NCBI GenBank assembly: GCA_016718265.1
Contig: JADKDZ010000001.1
Location: 434,001-498,000, forward strand
Reading direction: 5' to 3'
Length of the DNA stretch: 64,000 nt
DNA from: Uliginosibacterium sp.
GTDB taxonomy: Bacteria > Pseudomonadota > Gammaproteobacteria > Burkholderiales > Rhodocyclaceae
Notes under the pieces: model-generated
What the model saw: the letters and a program-made list of their open reading frames with translations, nothing else
Told to the model about the DNA's origin: nothing
The model's database searches: none
Position numbers and translations under genes: made by a program
In this document: piece by piece, positions 1 to 9,467 of the stretch
Position numbering within the stretch: position 1 is the first letter of the stretch
How the letters are laid out: every line of letters begins with the position of its first letter

Positions 1-1
1 G

Positions 2-850
2 TCCGCTGCCGATCCGGTTGATCAGTTTCAAGTCTGGGTATTGGAAGGCGGGCAGATCCGTCAACGCGAGGTCGGTTTGGGAGCAGAAGGAAATGCCCCA
101 GAGATTTTCCCGGTTCTGGATACCGTAACAAAGAAGCGCTACTACTTGAACTCGGGGTATTACGCAAGAAACCGCTACCAATATTCGGCATTGCCCCACA
201 TCCTTGAATGGACCAGCACGCCGAAGGGCCTGGCGCTGATGCCCAGCCATGATGCCGATACGCTGGAAAAAGCCTTGCTGGAGCAATGCGAGCAAAGCGA
301 AGAAGGCGGGGGCTTGAACTGCCGCGGTCTGGTCGCACTGACAAAATTTCACGGGGGCGACGCCGACTCGGAGCCCACGCATGAGCCGACACTGCAAGAC
401 GCCTTCAAGCCAATGCCGATCCAGACTTTCATCGACATTCAAAGCAAGGAACAACGTCTCGCCTATCTTGCGGTCATCCTGTCTCTGGATAAGTCAGCAC
501 TGAGAACCATTCAGGCCAAGGGCATACCTGCCACGTGGACGGCCGAAGCGATCAAGCAGATCGGCACATCCCAGCTATCAACCGCCGAAAAGCGCCAGCG
601 CACAGCCTGGATTTTTCGCGACCACAAACAATTGAGACTTGCGGTAAATAGCGATGTGCTAAAGAGCCTCCTGCCCTGGCTGCCGCGCGAAGACTGGAGG
701 CCGCTATTCCCGATTCTCTCCAGCTACTCCGACGACTACTTTGGTCTGGACTCTCTGCGCGATCATGCGGAAGCACAAGGATCGCGGGATCTCGCCTGTG
801 ATCTCGACCATGTGCGCGGTCTTCTGTGCGGCGAGAGAATCCAGCACTGA
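2..850 (+). CDS. Hypothetical protein, 5' end outside the window
   Basis: The frame is open from the first bases of the window (it reads S-A-A-D-P-V-D from base 2) to a TGA at 848-850, so the visible 282 residues are the C-terminal part of a longer protein. A TTG at 41 could serve as a start, but it has no ribosome-binding site and the frame is open before it. The visible part is soluble, with no membrane segment or signal. It has an aromatic stretch (KKRYYLNSGYYARNRYQY, about residues 49-66) and a helical charged C-terminal half. I recognise no family. It ends 98 bases before the convergent end of the heat-shock gene. Confidence 0.6.
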   Translation, partial: SAADPVDQFQVWVLEGGQIRQREVGLGAEGNAPEIFPVLDTVTKKRYYLNSGYYARNRYQYSALPHILEWTSTPKGLALMPSHDADTLEKALLEQCEQSEEGGGLNCRGLVALTKFHGGDADSEPTHEPTLQDAFKPMPIQTFIDIQSKEQRLAYLAVILSLDKSALRTIQAKGIPATWTAEAIKQIGTSQLSTAEKRQRTAWIFRDHKQLRLAVNSDVLKSLLPWLPREDWRPLFPILSSYSDDYFGLDSLRDHAEAQGSRDLACDLDHVRGLLCGERIQH

Positions 851-948
851 GCGGGAGATCCGTTCGCCTCGGCGCGGGACGGCGCCATCGACCTGATGGC
901 GGCGGCGCCCAAGGTCGAGCCTGGGTTACGCTGCGCCACCGGCTGTGA

Positions 949-1401
949 TCAGGCCGCTTCAGGCTTGATCAGCGGCAGCGATTCGCCGCCGTCGATCAGG
1001 ATCTTGCGCGGCTTGTAGGCTTCGGGAATTTCGCGTTCCAGCTCGATGTTGAGCAAGCCATTCTCGAAGCTGGCGGCGACTACCTTGACGTGATCGGCGA
1101 GCTGGAAATGCTGCTCAAAATCGCGCGCGGCGATGCCGCGGTGAAGCCAGGTGCGCTGCGTGGCATCGGTGGCCTTGCGACCGATGACCTTGAGCGCGTT
1201 CTTCTCGATTTCCACGTCCAGCTCTTCACGCGAGAAGCCTGCCAGCGCCATGCTGATGCGGTAGCGGTCTTCGGAGACCAGCTCGATGTTGTAAGGGGGG
1301 TAGCTCGGCTGTTCGTTGCGCAAGGCGGCCTCGGCCAGCTGGGCCAGGCGGTCAAAGCCAATCGCAGAGCGGTACAAAGGGGAAAAATCGTAAGTACGCA
1401 T
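949..1401 (-). CDS. ibpA: Small heat-shock protein, Hsp20/IbpA type
   Basis: A 150-residue alpha-crystallin-type holdase that binds unfolding proteins in the cytoplasm and keeps them refoldable. The N-terminus (MRTYDFSPLYRSAIGFDRL) matches the IbpA/IbpB signature. The alpha-crystallin domain spans about residues 36-130, with the GLLNIELER motif at its end and a short C-terminal tail. A GAGG ribosome-binding site lies 8-12 bases upstream of the ATG. Upstream are a sigma-32-like promoter and a leader of roughly 55 bases, so heat induction is likely. Length is normal for the family (about 140-160). The Hsp20 identity is secure; the IbpA name rests on the N-terminal match. Confidence 0.93.
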   Translation of the reverse strand: MRTYDFSPLYRSAIGFDRLAQLAEAALRNEQPSYPPYNIELVSEDRYRISMALAGFSREELDVEIEKNALKVIGRKATDATQRTWLHRGIAARDFEQHFQLADHVKVVAASFENGLLNIELEREIPEAYKPRKILIDGGESLPLIKPEAA

Positions 1402-1463
1402 GATTCATATCCTCGTAAGCGATAAGAAGAAATCCGGGCCTCCGTTGAGCACCCGTATTCGCT

Positions 1464-1491
1464 ATTTAGGATCGTCCTTCAGGATTTCAAG
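1464..1491 (-). promoter_or_regulatory. Sigma-32-type heat-shock promoter for the Hsp20 gene
   Basis: On the minus strand CTTGAAA (1491-1485) is followed by a 13-base spacer and TCCTAAAT (1471-1464). The -35 box is a full match to the enterobacterial sigma-32 consensus CTTGAAA. The -10 box shares about five of the eight positions of CCCCATnT. It lies about 60 bases upstream of the hsp20 start, as expected. Confidence 0.6.
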
Positions 1492-1587
1492 TCCCTGAAT
1501 TGCGGTTAGCCAACCACGCGGGTCAGATTCCATTTACCGCGACCCACGGGCATACTGACCACCCCGCCACGCTCGCCCCACACTGCC

Positions 1588-1956
1588 ATGACCACACCCA
1601 ACGCCCATCGCCTGGACAGCATTGTCGCTGAGGCCAGAAAGAATGCCGCGCAACGCGAGCAAGGCTATCGCGAGCGAGCGTTGAAGCTCTACCCTTGGGT
1701 CTGTACCCGTTGCACGCGCGAGTTCACCCGCGACAATCTGCAACAACTCACGGTGCATCATCGCAACCACAACCACGACGACAACCCACCGGATGGCAGC
1801 AACTGGGAACTGCTGTGCATCTACTGCCACGAGAACGAGCATTCGCGTTACCTGGAAGCGGCTGCCGGCGGCGGTGGCAGTGGCAGTGGCGAGAACAAGA
1901 TCGCGGCGGCGACCCACAATCCCTTCGCCGCGCTGAAGGGTCTGCTCGACAAGTAG
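1588..1956 (+). CDS. yajD: YajD family HNH nuclease
   Basis: A 122-residue protein of the YajD family of small HNH endonuclease-like proteins, whose cellular role is unknown. The zinc/HNH core is visible: CTRC (about residues 39-42), the TVHHRNHNHDDNP block (55-67), then ELLCIYCHENEH (about 74-85) closing the finger. The family's C-terminal NPFAALKGLL motif is present after a Gly/Ser-rich linker (GGGGSGSG). The ATG at 1588 leaves 25 residues before the conserved GYRERALKLYPWVC block; no clear ribosome-binding site was seen. It stands alone between the divergent hsp20 gene and the response regulator. Confidence 0.9.
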   Translation: MTTPNAHRLDSIVAEARKNAAQREQGYRERALKLYPWVCTRCTREFTRDNLQQLTVHHRNHNHDDNPPDGSNWELLCIYCHENEHSRYLEAAAGGGGSGSGENKIAAATHNPFAALKGLLDK

Positions 1957-2070
1957 CCTGCTGCGACGACCTCCGTATGCCCGATCAGGCACCGGGTTAC
2001 GGGTGGCTGCGGGCGGCTTCTACACTCAAACATGATTCCGGAAGATCATGTCTGACTGGCAGGAGGCCCC

Positions 2071-3243
2071 GTGGCTTTTCTCGCAACAACCGCCAAGATC
2101 CCGTGCGTGCTGATCGTCGACGACAGCCCCGCGATCCGCTCGATGATCCGCGCCTTGCTGCAAGGCGACTACACGACGCTGGAGGCCGGCAACGGCCAGC
2201 AAGCGATTGACTTTGCGCTCGGCAAACGCAAGCCGGACCTGATCCTGCTCGACGTCGTCATGCCCGACATGGACGGCTACGCCACCCTGGAGCGCTTGCA
2301 GGCCAGTGCCTTGACGGCCGACATCCCGGTCATCTTCCTCACCGCCAAGCATTCGGAAGAAGACGAGAAGCGTGGCCTGGCCCTGGGGGCGGTGGACTAC
2401 ATCGCCAAGCCGATCTGCCCGTCACTGCTGCTCGCGCGTGTGCACAACCACATCATGCTCAAGGGCGCGCGCGACTTTCTGCAAAACCAGAACTCCTACC
2501 TTGAGAGTGAAGTCCAGCGGCGAACCGCCGAACTGACCGAGGTGCAGAAGGCCACCATCATGGCGATGGCCTCGCTGGCGGAAACGCGCGACTCGGACAC
2601 CGGCAACCATCTGCACCGCACCCAGTACTACGTGCTCACCCTGGCACAGCGGCTGAGAAGCCATCCGCGATTCGCCGCTTCACTCGATGACCGCAGCATC
2701 GACGCGATCTACCGATCCGCCCCGCTTCACGACATCGGCAAGGTGGGCATCCCGGATCACATTCTGCTCAAGCCTGGACGCCTGACGCCGGAAGAATTCG
2801 AGGTGATGAAGACCCACACCGTGCTGGGGCGCGATGTGATTGCCGCCGCCGAGCGCTTGATCACCGCTGGCGACACTTTTCTCACCACGGCCCGCCACAT
2901 CGCCTATTCTCATCACGAGAAGTGGGACGGCAGCGGCTATCCGCTCGGACTCCGCGGCGAAGAGATACCCCTGCCTGCCCGGCTGATGGCCTTGGCCGAT
3001 GTGTATGACGCCTTGATCTGCCGACGCGTTTACAAAGCGCCCATGTCGCACGAGAAGGCGGTCGCCATCATCACGGAGGGGCGGGGGCTGCACTTTGACC
3101 CCGATGTCGTCGACGCCTTCCTCACGGCGCAACACGAGTTTTGCGAAATCGCGATTCGTTTCTCCGACAGCGAAGAAGCCCTTCAGCACAAAGAGAACTA
3201 CCTCAAGATCGCGGCCGTACACGGCGCGCCACAAGCTGCCTGA
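2071..3243 (+). CDS. Response regulator with HD-GYP phosphodiesterase domain
   Basis: A 390-residue two-domain protein. An N-terminal receiver (about residues 8-125, phospho-acceptor Asp61 in LDVVMPDMDG, Lys in AKP) joins through a coiled-coil linker (about 135-165) to an HD-GYP domain (about 170-375). The HD-GYP metal and active-site motifs are intact: HLHRTQYY, HDIGKVGIP (His220-Asp221) and HHEKWDGSGYP. Such proteins hydrolyse cyclic-di-GMP to pGpG or GMP under control of phosphorylation. The start is GTG, chosen because AGGAGG (2061-2066) sits four bases upstream. No sensor kinase adjoins it, so its partner is unknown. A 39-bp palindromic repeat follows the stop. Confidence 0.92.
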   Translation: MAFLATTAKIPCVLIVDDSPAIRSMIRALLQGDYTTLEAGNGQQAIDFALGKRKPDLILLDVVMPDMDGYATLERLQASALTADIPVIFLTAKHSEEDEKRGLALGAVDYIAKPICPSLLLARVHNHIMLKGARDFLQNQNSYLESEVQRRTAELTEVQKATIMAMASLAETRDSDTGNHLHRTQYYVLTLAQRLRSHPRFAASLDDRSIDAIYRSAPLHDIGKVGIPDHILLKPGRLTPEEFEVMKTHTVLGRDVIAAAERLITAGDTFLTTARHIAYSHHEKWDGSGYPLGLRGEEIPLPARLMALADVYDALICRRVYKAPMSHEKAVAIITEGRGLHFDPDVVDAFLTAQHEFCEIAIRFSDSEEALQHKENYLKIAAVHGAPQAA

Positions 3244-3255
3244 GCAGCGCAAACA

Positions 3256-3294
3256 CTGCCCGGAGAGCCAATACCCATGCGGCTCTCCGGGCAG
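3256..3294. repeat. 39-bp palindromic repeat, copy 1
   Basis: CTGCCCGGAGAGCC (3256-3269), an 11-base loop, then GGCTCTCCGGGCAG (3281-3294): a perfect 14-bp stem between the convergent ends of the HD-GYP gene and cusA. Related elements lie at 17245, 22136, 26631 and 37470. With no T-run it may end transcription weakly or act as a REP-like 3' structure. Confidence 0.75.
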
Positions 3295-3298
3295 GCCC

Positions 3299-6200
3299 TC
3301 AGTGGCTCTTGCGCCGCCGCATCAGCCAGTACGCCGCCGGCACCAGGAACATCGACAGCAGCGGTGCGGTGATCATGCCGCCCACCATGGGTGCGGCAAT
3401 GCGCTGCATCACCTCGGAGCCGGTGCCGCCACCCCACATGATGGGCAAGAGGCCCGCGAGGATCACCGCCACCGTCATGGCCTTGGGGCGCACGCGCAGC
3501 ACTGCGCCTTCGCGGATTGCGTCCCCCAGCGCGACGTTGTCGCTGAGGCCTTTCTCCTGTCGTTCCTCCCACGCATGCTTCAAGTACAAAAGCATGATCA
3601 CGCCGAACTCGGCCGAAACCCCGGCCAGTGCGATGAAACCCACCGCGCCCGCGACGGACAGGTTGTAGCCCAAGAGCCACAGCAGCCAGATGCCGCCGAC
3701 CAGGGCGAAGGGCAGCGTCGCCATGATCAGCAGGGCTTCGTCCACGCGGCGGAAGGTCAGGTAGAGCAGCAGAAAGATGATCATCAGGGTGAAAGGCACG
3801 ACGATCTTCATCTTGGCTGCGGCGCGCTCCATGTATTCGAACTGGCCGGACCAGGCCAGCGAATAGCCGGTGGGCATCTTCACCTGTTCGCCCACGGCCT
3901 TCTGCATGTCATGCACGGTGCGCGCCAGATCACGGCCACGGATGTCGACATAGACCCAGCCGGAGAGGCGCGCGTTTTCGCTTTTCAACATGGGCGGGCC
4001 ATCGCTGATGCGGATCTGCGCCACATCGCCGAGTGACAGGCGCTGGGCACGCGGGCCGACGATAGGCAGCTCGCGCAACTTCTGCACCGAGTCGCGCAGC
4101 TCGCGCGGGTAGCGCACATTGATCGGGTAGCGCGCGAGGCCCTCGATGGTCTCGCCGACGTTCTCGCCGCCAATCGCTGCGCTGACCACGCTTTGCACAT
4201 CGGCGATGTTCATGCCGAAACGCGCGGCGGCGTCGCGGTCGATATTCACGTCGATGTAGCGCCCGCCAGTGAGGCGCTCGGCCAGCGCTGAACTGACGCC
4301 GGGCACCTCTTTGACCACGCGCTCGATCTGCGTGGTGAGGCGCTCGATCTCGGCCAGCGAAGCGCCACCCACCTTGATACCCACCGGGCTCTTGATGCCG
4401 GTGGCGAGCATGTCGATGCGGTTGCGGATCGGCGGCACCCAGATGTTGGCGAGGCCCGGCACCTTCACCGCACGATCCAGCTCCTCGACGAGCTTGTCGG
4501 GCGTCATGCCCGGCCGCCATTCGCTTCTGGGCTTGAACTGGATGGTGGTCTCGAACATCTCGATCGGCGCTGGGTCGGTCGCCGTTTCGGCGCGCCCTGC
4601 CTTGCCGAACACGCGCGCAACCTCTGGCACCGTCTTGATCAGGCGGTCGGTCTGCTGCAGCAGCTCGCTGGCCTTGCCGGCGGAGAGCATGGGCAAGGCG
4701 GTCGGCATGTAAAGCAGATCGCCTTCATCCATCGGCGGCATGAACTCGCCACCAATGTGCTGCAGCGGCCACAGACTCAACACCAGGAGCAGCAGAGCGC
4801 CGGCCAGCGTGGCTTTGGGCCAGGCCAGCACGCCATTGAGCAGCGGGCGGTAAATCGCGATCAGGAAACGGTTGAGCGGATTCTTGTGCTCGTCCGGAAT
4901 CTTGCCGCGAATCAGATAGCCCATCAGCACCGGAATCAGCGTCACCGCCAGCGCGGCGGGCGGCCATGGCGTAGGTCTTGGTGAAGGCCAGCGGCGCGAA
5001 GAGCCGGCCTTCCTGCGCTTCCAGCGTGAACACCGGGATGAAGGAGAGGGTGATGATCAGCAGCGAGAAGAACAGCGCCGGGCCGACTTCGGCGGCGGCG
5101 TCGCCGATGATTTGCCAGTGTTCGGCGGGCGTGGGCTGAACCCCGTCATTCCCGCGAAGGCGGGAATCCAGCGGCGTTGATTCAGAGTCGCTGGGCTCCC
5201 GCCTTTGCGGGAGCGACGAGGCCTGGTGTTCGTGCCGCCACTTTTCCAGATGCTTGTGCGCATTCTCGATCATCACCACCGCCGCATCGACCATCGCACC
5301 GATGGCGATCGCGATGCCGCCCAGTGACATGATGTTCGCATTGACGCCCTGATAGTGCATGACGATGAAAGCCATCAGGATGCCTAGCGGCAGCGAAATG
5401 ATCGCCACCAGCGAGGACCGCAGGTGGAACAGAAAGATGAAGCACACCAGCGCCACGACGATGAATTCTTCCAGCAGCTTGTGGCTGAGGTTGTCCACCG
5501 CGCGCTCGATCAGATCGCCGCGATCATAGGTCGGCACGATCTCCACGCCTTCGGGCAAGCTGGGTTTGAGCGCTTCAAGTTTTGCTTTCACTGCGTTAAT
5601 CGCTTCCAGCGCGTTCTTGCCGGAGCGCAACACGACCACGCCACCGGCCACTTCGCCTTCGCCGTCGAGTTCAGCTATCCCACGACGCATCTCGGGGCCG
5701 ATCTGCAGCGTGGCCACGTCGCCGAGGCGCACGGACACGCCAGAGGCTTCACTCATCAGCGGGATCTTGCGGAAATCGTCGAGCGACTGCAGATAGCCCG
5801 AAGCGCGCACCATGTATTCGGCTTCACCCAGCTCCAGCACCGAGCCGCCGGTTTCCTGATTCGCCCGCATCAGCGCATCGATCACCATGGCATGGCTCAG
5901 GCCATAGGCGCGCAGCCGGTCAGGATTCAGCACCACCTGATACTGCTTGACCATGCCGCCCACCGAAGCGACCTCGGCCACATTCGGCACGGTCTTCAGT
6001 TCGTACTTGAGGAACCAGTCCTGCAGGCTGCGCAGTTGCGCCAGATCGTGCTTGCCGGATTTATCCACCAGCGCATAGCTGTAGATCCAGCCCACGCCGG
6101 TGGCATCCGGCCCCAGCGCAGTCTTGGCCGAAGGCGGCAGGCGTGACTGCACCTGATTCAGATACTCCAGCACGCGCGAGCGCGCCCAGTACAGGTCGGT

Positions 6201-6500
6201 GCCATCTTCGAACAGCACGTAGACGAAGGAATCACCGAAGAAGGAGAATCCGCGCACTGTCTTCGCGCCCGGCACCGAGAGCATGGTGGTGGTGAGCGGA
6301 TAGGTGACCTGATTCTCGACGATCTGCGGTGCCTGCCCCGGATAGCTGGTGCGGATGATCACCTGCACGTCAGACAAATCCGGCAGCGCATCCAGCGGCG
6401 TGCGCAGCGCGGCGTAGATACCCCATGCGGTTAGCATCGCGGTGGCGAGCAGGACGAGGAAGCGGTTGCTGATCGACCAGCGGATGAGCTTGGCGATCAT
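3299..6500 (-). pseudogene. cusA: Heavy-metal RND efflux pump CusA, frameshifted
   Basis: The inner-membrane proton-driven RND subunit that moves Cu(I)/Ag(I) through CusB and the outer-membrane channel. The N-terminal part (start ATG at 6500, MIAKLIRWSISNRFLVLLAT) and the C-terminal part (ending at 3299) lie in different frames. They join at about 4958-4960, where an extra G in a GGG run shifts the frame inside LAFTKTYAMAA...VTLIPVLMGY. Correcting it gives about 1,067 residues, normal for CusA/CzcA. The second half has the usual later transmembrane block (FTLMIIFLLLYLTF and beyond). A 26-residue in-frame insert in the cytoplasmic loop after KHLEKW comes from a repeat pair. Either a true pseudogene or a one-base sequence error; I favour the latter because everything else is conserved. 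Confidence 0.88.
5148..5214. repeat. Pair of 20-bp hairpins inside cusA
   Basis: ATTCCCGC-GAAG-GCGGGAAT (5148-5167) and GCTCCCGC-CTTT-GCGGGAGC (5195-5214) are perfect 8-bp stems with 4-base loops, 27 bases apart. The first has the ATTCCC-N8-GGGAAT layout of the neisserial dRS3 repeat. Both lie within the coding frame of cusA and are translated as a hydrophilic insert (SLPQRREPS...LDSRLRGNDG on the minus strand). Confidence 0.8.
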
Positions 6501-6516
6501 GGCTGGTCTCCCACGC

Positions 6517-6606
6517 GTAGCCCGGATGCAGCGGAGCGAAATCCGGGGTCTGCCTGCATGGCACCACCTGTCCCGGATTCCGGCCTTTGGCCTGCATCCG
6601 GGCTAC
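6517..6606. repeat. REP-like inverted repeat between cusB and cusA
   Basis: GTAGCCCGGATGCAG (6517-6531) is exactly inverted at CTGCATCCGGGCTAC (6592-6606). Inside it AATCCGGG (6540-6547) is inverted at CCCGGATT (6572-6579), giving a nested long hairpin that fills most of the 126-base gap between cusB and cusA. Elements starting TAGCCCGGATG are common dispersed repeats in proteobacteria (general knowledge). Confidence 0.75.
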
Positions 6607-6626
6607 GAAAGCAGAGGCGCGTCCGC

Positions 6627-8114
6627 TCATTTCCCACCCCCAATCACCATCACATGCGTGAGCTGCGGTTCGCCGCTGGCGGGCGTGGTGAAGGCGATGT
6701 GCACTTTCTGGCCGGGCTTGAGGTCTTTGGGCAAGCCATCCTTCGGCAACTTGAAGCCCATGGTCATCGCGCCCCATTTCAGCTCGGGAATCGGTGGGTG
6801 CGAGAGCATGGCCATGTCATCCACCACCGATTCGAACACGGCTTCGACCTGATATTCCTTGGCCGTGAGCGCCATCGGCTCAGCCACGCGCGTGCCAACC
6901 GAGCGCAGGCTGGCTTCCGAATCGAGCAGGAACTGGCCGGAGATGACCACCTTCTGCCCTGCGGTGAGGCCGCTCGCGATCTCGATCTGGCCATTGGCTT
7001 CCTGCCCGGTCTGCACGTCTACAGGGCGGAACTTACCTTCGCCTTCGGCAAGCATCACGACGCTGCGGGTGCCGGTGCGGATCAAGGCTTCGCTCGGGAT
7101 CATCAACCCTGCCTTCGCTGTGCCACCGAGTGCGATGCGCACAAACATGCCCGGTGCAAGCTTGCCGCCGGGGTTGGCGAGTTCGATGCGTGCCTTGAGC
7201 GTGCGTGTGCTGGCTTCCACCTCAGGCAAAATCGCCTGCACACGGCCCTTGAAAACCTGCCCGGAGAAGCCCGCTGCGCTTGCCTCTACAGGCATGCCTG
7301 TTTGCAACAGCGCCGCCTGGGCTTCCGGCACTTCGGCATTCACCCATACGCTGTCCAGCGCGTTGATCTGGAACAGCGTGGCGCCCGCCATCACGGTCAT
7401 GCCTTCGCGCACAGCGAGTTCCACCACGCTGCCGGCGACCGGTGCGCTGATCGTGATGCGCGCCTGCACAGCACCGGCTTTCTCGACCTGGGCGATCAAT
7501 GCTTCCGACATTCCTGCCTGGCGCATGCGTTGGCGTGCGCCATCAACCAACGCCGCCATGCCCTCGCCCTGCATCTTTTTCACGGCGAGGAATTCCTCCT
7601 GCGCGGCCACCCAGTCCGGCACATACAGCTCGGCCAGCGGCTGGCCCTTGGCGACGCGATCCAGCGTGGCACGCACGAAGAGTTTCTCGACGAAGCCGGT
7701 GTTGCGGGCCTGCACGACGGCCAGGCCACGCTCGTTCCAGGCCACGCTGCCGCTGACTTCGATCTGCTGGGTGAGACTGCCCTGCACAACCTCCACCGTG
7801 CGCAGGCCGAGGTTCTGCGTCTGGCGCGAGCTTACGCTGATGCCACCCGCATCGGCGGATTCATCGGCAAAGACGGGCACCAACTGCATGTCCATGAAGG
7901 GCGATTTACCAGGCTTGTCGAACTTCTGGCCGGGCACCATCGGGTCGTGCCAGTAGAGCACGCGACGTCCCGTGGCGGGGTCGGTCTTTGCATCAGTGGA
8001 AGCCGTCGCTGGGGGCGCGGCGTGACGACTGCCGAGCTGGTAGGCGCCAAAGCCCACCACACCGAGGGCAACCAGCACAGCGATGGCGAGTGCGGTTTGA
8101 CGGGTCGTGCTCAT
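6627..8114 (-). CDS. cusB: Efflux RND periplasmic adaptor CusB with CusF-like C-terminal domain
   Basis: A 495-residue membrane-fusion protein bridging CusA and the outer-membrane factor. An N-terminal membrane anchor (about residues 9-27) is followed by a heavy-metal-binding segment (about 53-82: YWHDPMVPGQ, SPFMDMQLVPVF). Then come the beta-barrel, lipoyl and helical hairpin regions (about 95-300) and the membrane-proximal domain. The last 80 residues form a CusF-like module with HPPIPELKWGAMTM, that is H-x7-W-x2-M-x-M, the full Cu(I)-binding set. The ATG at 8114 overlaps the end of the upstream outer-membrane gene by four bases (ATGA), so the two are probably translationally coupled. Confidence 0.93.
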   Translation of the reverse strand: MSTTRQTALAIAVLVALGVVGFGAYQLGSRHAAPPATASTDAKTDPATGRRVLYWHDPMVPGQKFDKPGKSPFMDMQLVPVFADESADAGGISVSSRQTQNLGLRTVEVVQGSLTQQIEVSGSVAWNERGLAVVQARNTGFVEKLFVRATLDRVAKGQPLAELYVPDWVAAQEEFLAVKKMQGEGMAALVDGARQRMRQAGMSEALIAQVEKAGAVQARITISAPVAGSVVELAVREGMTVMAGATLFQINALDSVWVNAEVPEAQAALLQTGMPVEASAAGFSGQVFKGRVQAILPEVEASTRTLKARIELANPGGKLAPGMFVRIALGGTAKAGLMIPSEALIRTGTRSVVMLAEGEGKFRPVDVQTGQEANGQIEIASGLTAGQKVVISGQFLLDSEASLRSVGTRVAEPMALTAKEYQVEAVFESVVDDMAMLSHPPIPELKWGAMTMGFKLPKDGLPKDLKPGQKVHIAFTTPASGEPQLTHVMVIGGGK

Positions 8115-9456
8115 GGTTGGTCTCCTCGCGCAGCGCTGGCTTGATCGCCCTGCGGATTCAGGAAGTTGAGTTGCGCCCAGGCGCGGGCGGCGTCCAGCGC
8201 CACACGCTGGCGCTCCATCTGGGTGTCGATTGCCATGCGCCGGGCTTCCAGCACGCGGTCGAGCATGCCGCTGCCGGCGCGGTACGCCGCCAGGGCGGCC
8301 TCGGTCTGCTGGCGGGCGAGCGGAATCAGCACTTCGTCATACCGCTGGACGCGCGCGCGATTCGACTGCCAGGCCGCGAGCGTGCCACGCAGCTCGGCCA
8401 GGTAGGCGCGGTGCATGTCGTCTTGCGCTGCACGGGCCTGATCGAGCTGCGCGAGCTTGGCACCCCATTCGCGGTCCTGGCGGTTCGTGCGATCCCAGGG
8501 CAGCGGCATCGAGAAGTTGAGCGAGACCATGTTCGGGTAGGAGGGTCCGCGCTGACTCAGCATCAGCTCGACGGCCACATCCGGCGTGCGGTTCTCGCGG
8601 GCCAGGCGGGCGTCCGCCTCGGCCAGCGCCACCTGCCCGGCTTGCGCCGCCAGCGTGGGATGACGGCTGGTCGCCTCAGGTGCCAGATCTGGCCGCCAGC
8701 TCAGCGGGGGCAGCTCGGGCGGGTCGGCCAGCGGACGCTCGCCCATGGCCTCCTCGCCCAACCAGCGCGCCAGGCGGCTGCGGGCCATGGCGATGTCGCG
8801 CTGCATCTGGGCAAGCTGGTCGCGGGTGCGCTCGCTGGCGAGGCGATTGGCGAAGATATCCGCCTGCTCGCCCTTGCCGGTGCGAAACGCCGATTCGGCG
8901 GCCTGCTGCTGCAGATCCAGCTCGGCCAACTGCGCTTCGATGAAGCCGCGCATGCGTTCCTGATACGCAAGATCGAGCCAGGCGAGCGCGGTTTCACGGC
9001 GCGTACCGGCCAGGCTCTGGCGCTGCTGCACCAAGGCCAGCTCGGCTTCACGACGGGCCCGGTCAGATCGGGCCTGGCGCTTGTCGCCCCGGGTGAATTC
9101 CTGCATCAGTGCCACGGAGCGCATGGTCATGCCCTCCTGCACCAGGCTGAAGGCCATCTCGCCCGTCACCGGTACGTTGTTAACGCCGACTTTCAGTACC
9201 GGGGGGGGAAAGCAGCCTACGGCCGCGCAGCCTGGGCCCCCCCGCCCGCCCGGCCGTTCTCATCGGGCAGCTGCCCGGCGGCCACGGCCATCTCCCGCGC
9301 CGCGGCCTCCTGGGCGCGGGCGGCGGCGAGCAGCGGTGCGCGGCGCTCGGCGATGCGTTGGGCCTCATCAAGGCTCAAAGGCTGGGCGAACGCTGGCGGT
9401 GCCAGCCCGGTGAGGGCGGCACAGAGCCAGACCATCCGCAATGGTCTGCGAATCAT
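8111..9456 (-). pseudogene. TolC-family outer-membrane efflux protein, interrupted
   Basis: The outer-membrane channel of the Cus-type tripartite pump. The N-terminal piece (start 9456) has a signal peptide (MIRRPLRMVWLCAALTGLAP, cleavage after AFA) and reaches AAGQLPD. The C-terminal piece (about 360 residues, from PVLKVGVNNVPVTGEM to 8111) is a normal TolC/CzcC-like helical barrel. Between them, at 9203-9261, sit 59 extra bases bounded by G8 and C7 runs. They hold an in-frame TAG and change the frame (59 is not a multiple of 3). Removing them gives a protein of about 425 residues, the usual CzcC/CusC size. A real insertion or an assembly artefact are both possible. It lies directly upstream of cusB. 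Confidence 0.82.
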
Positions 9457-9467
9457 GGTGATGCTCC

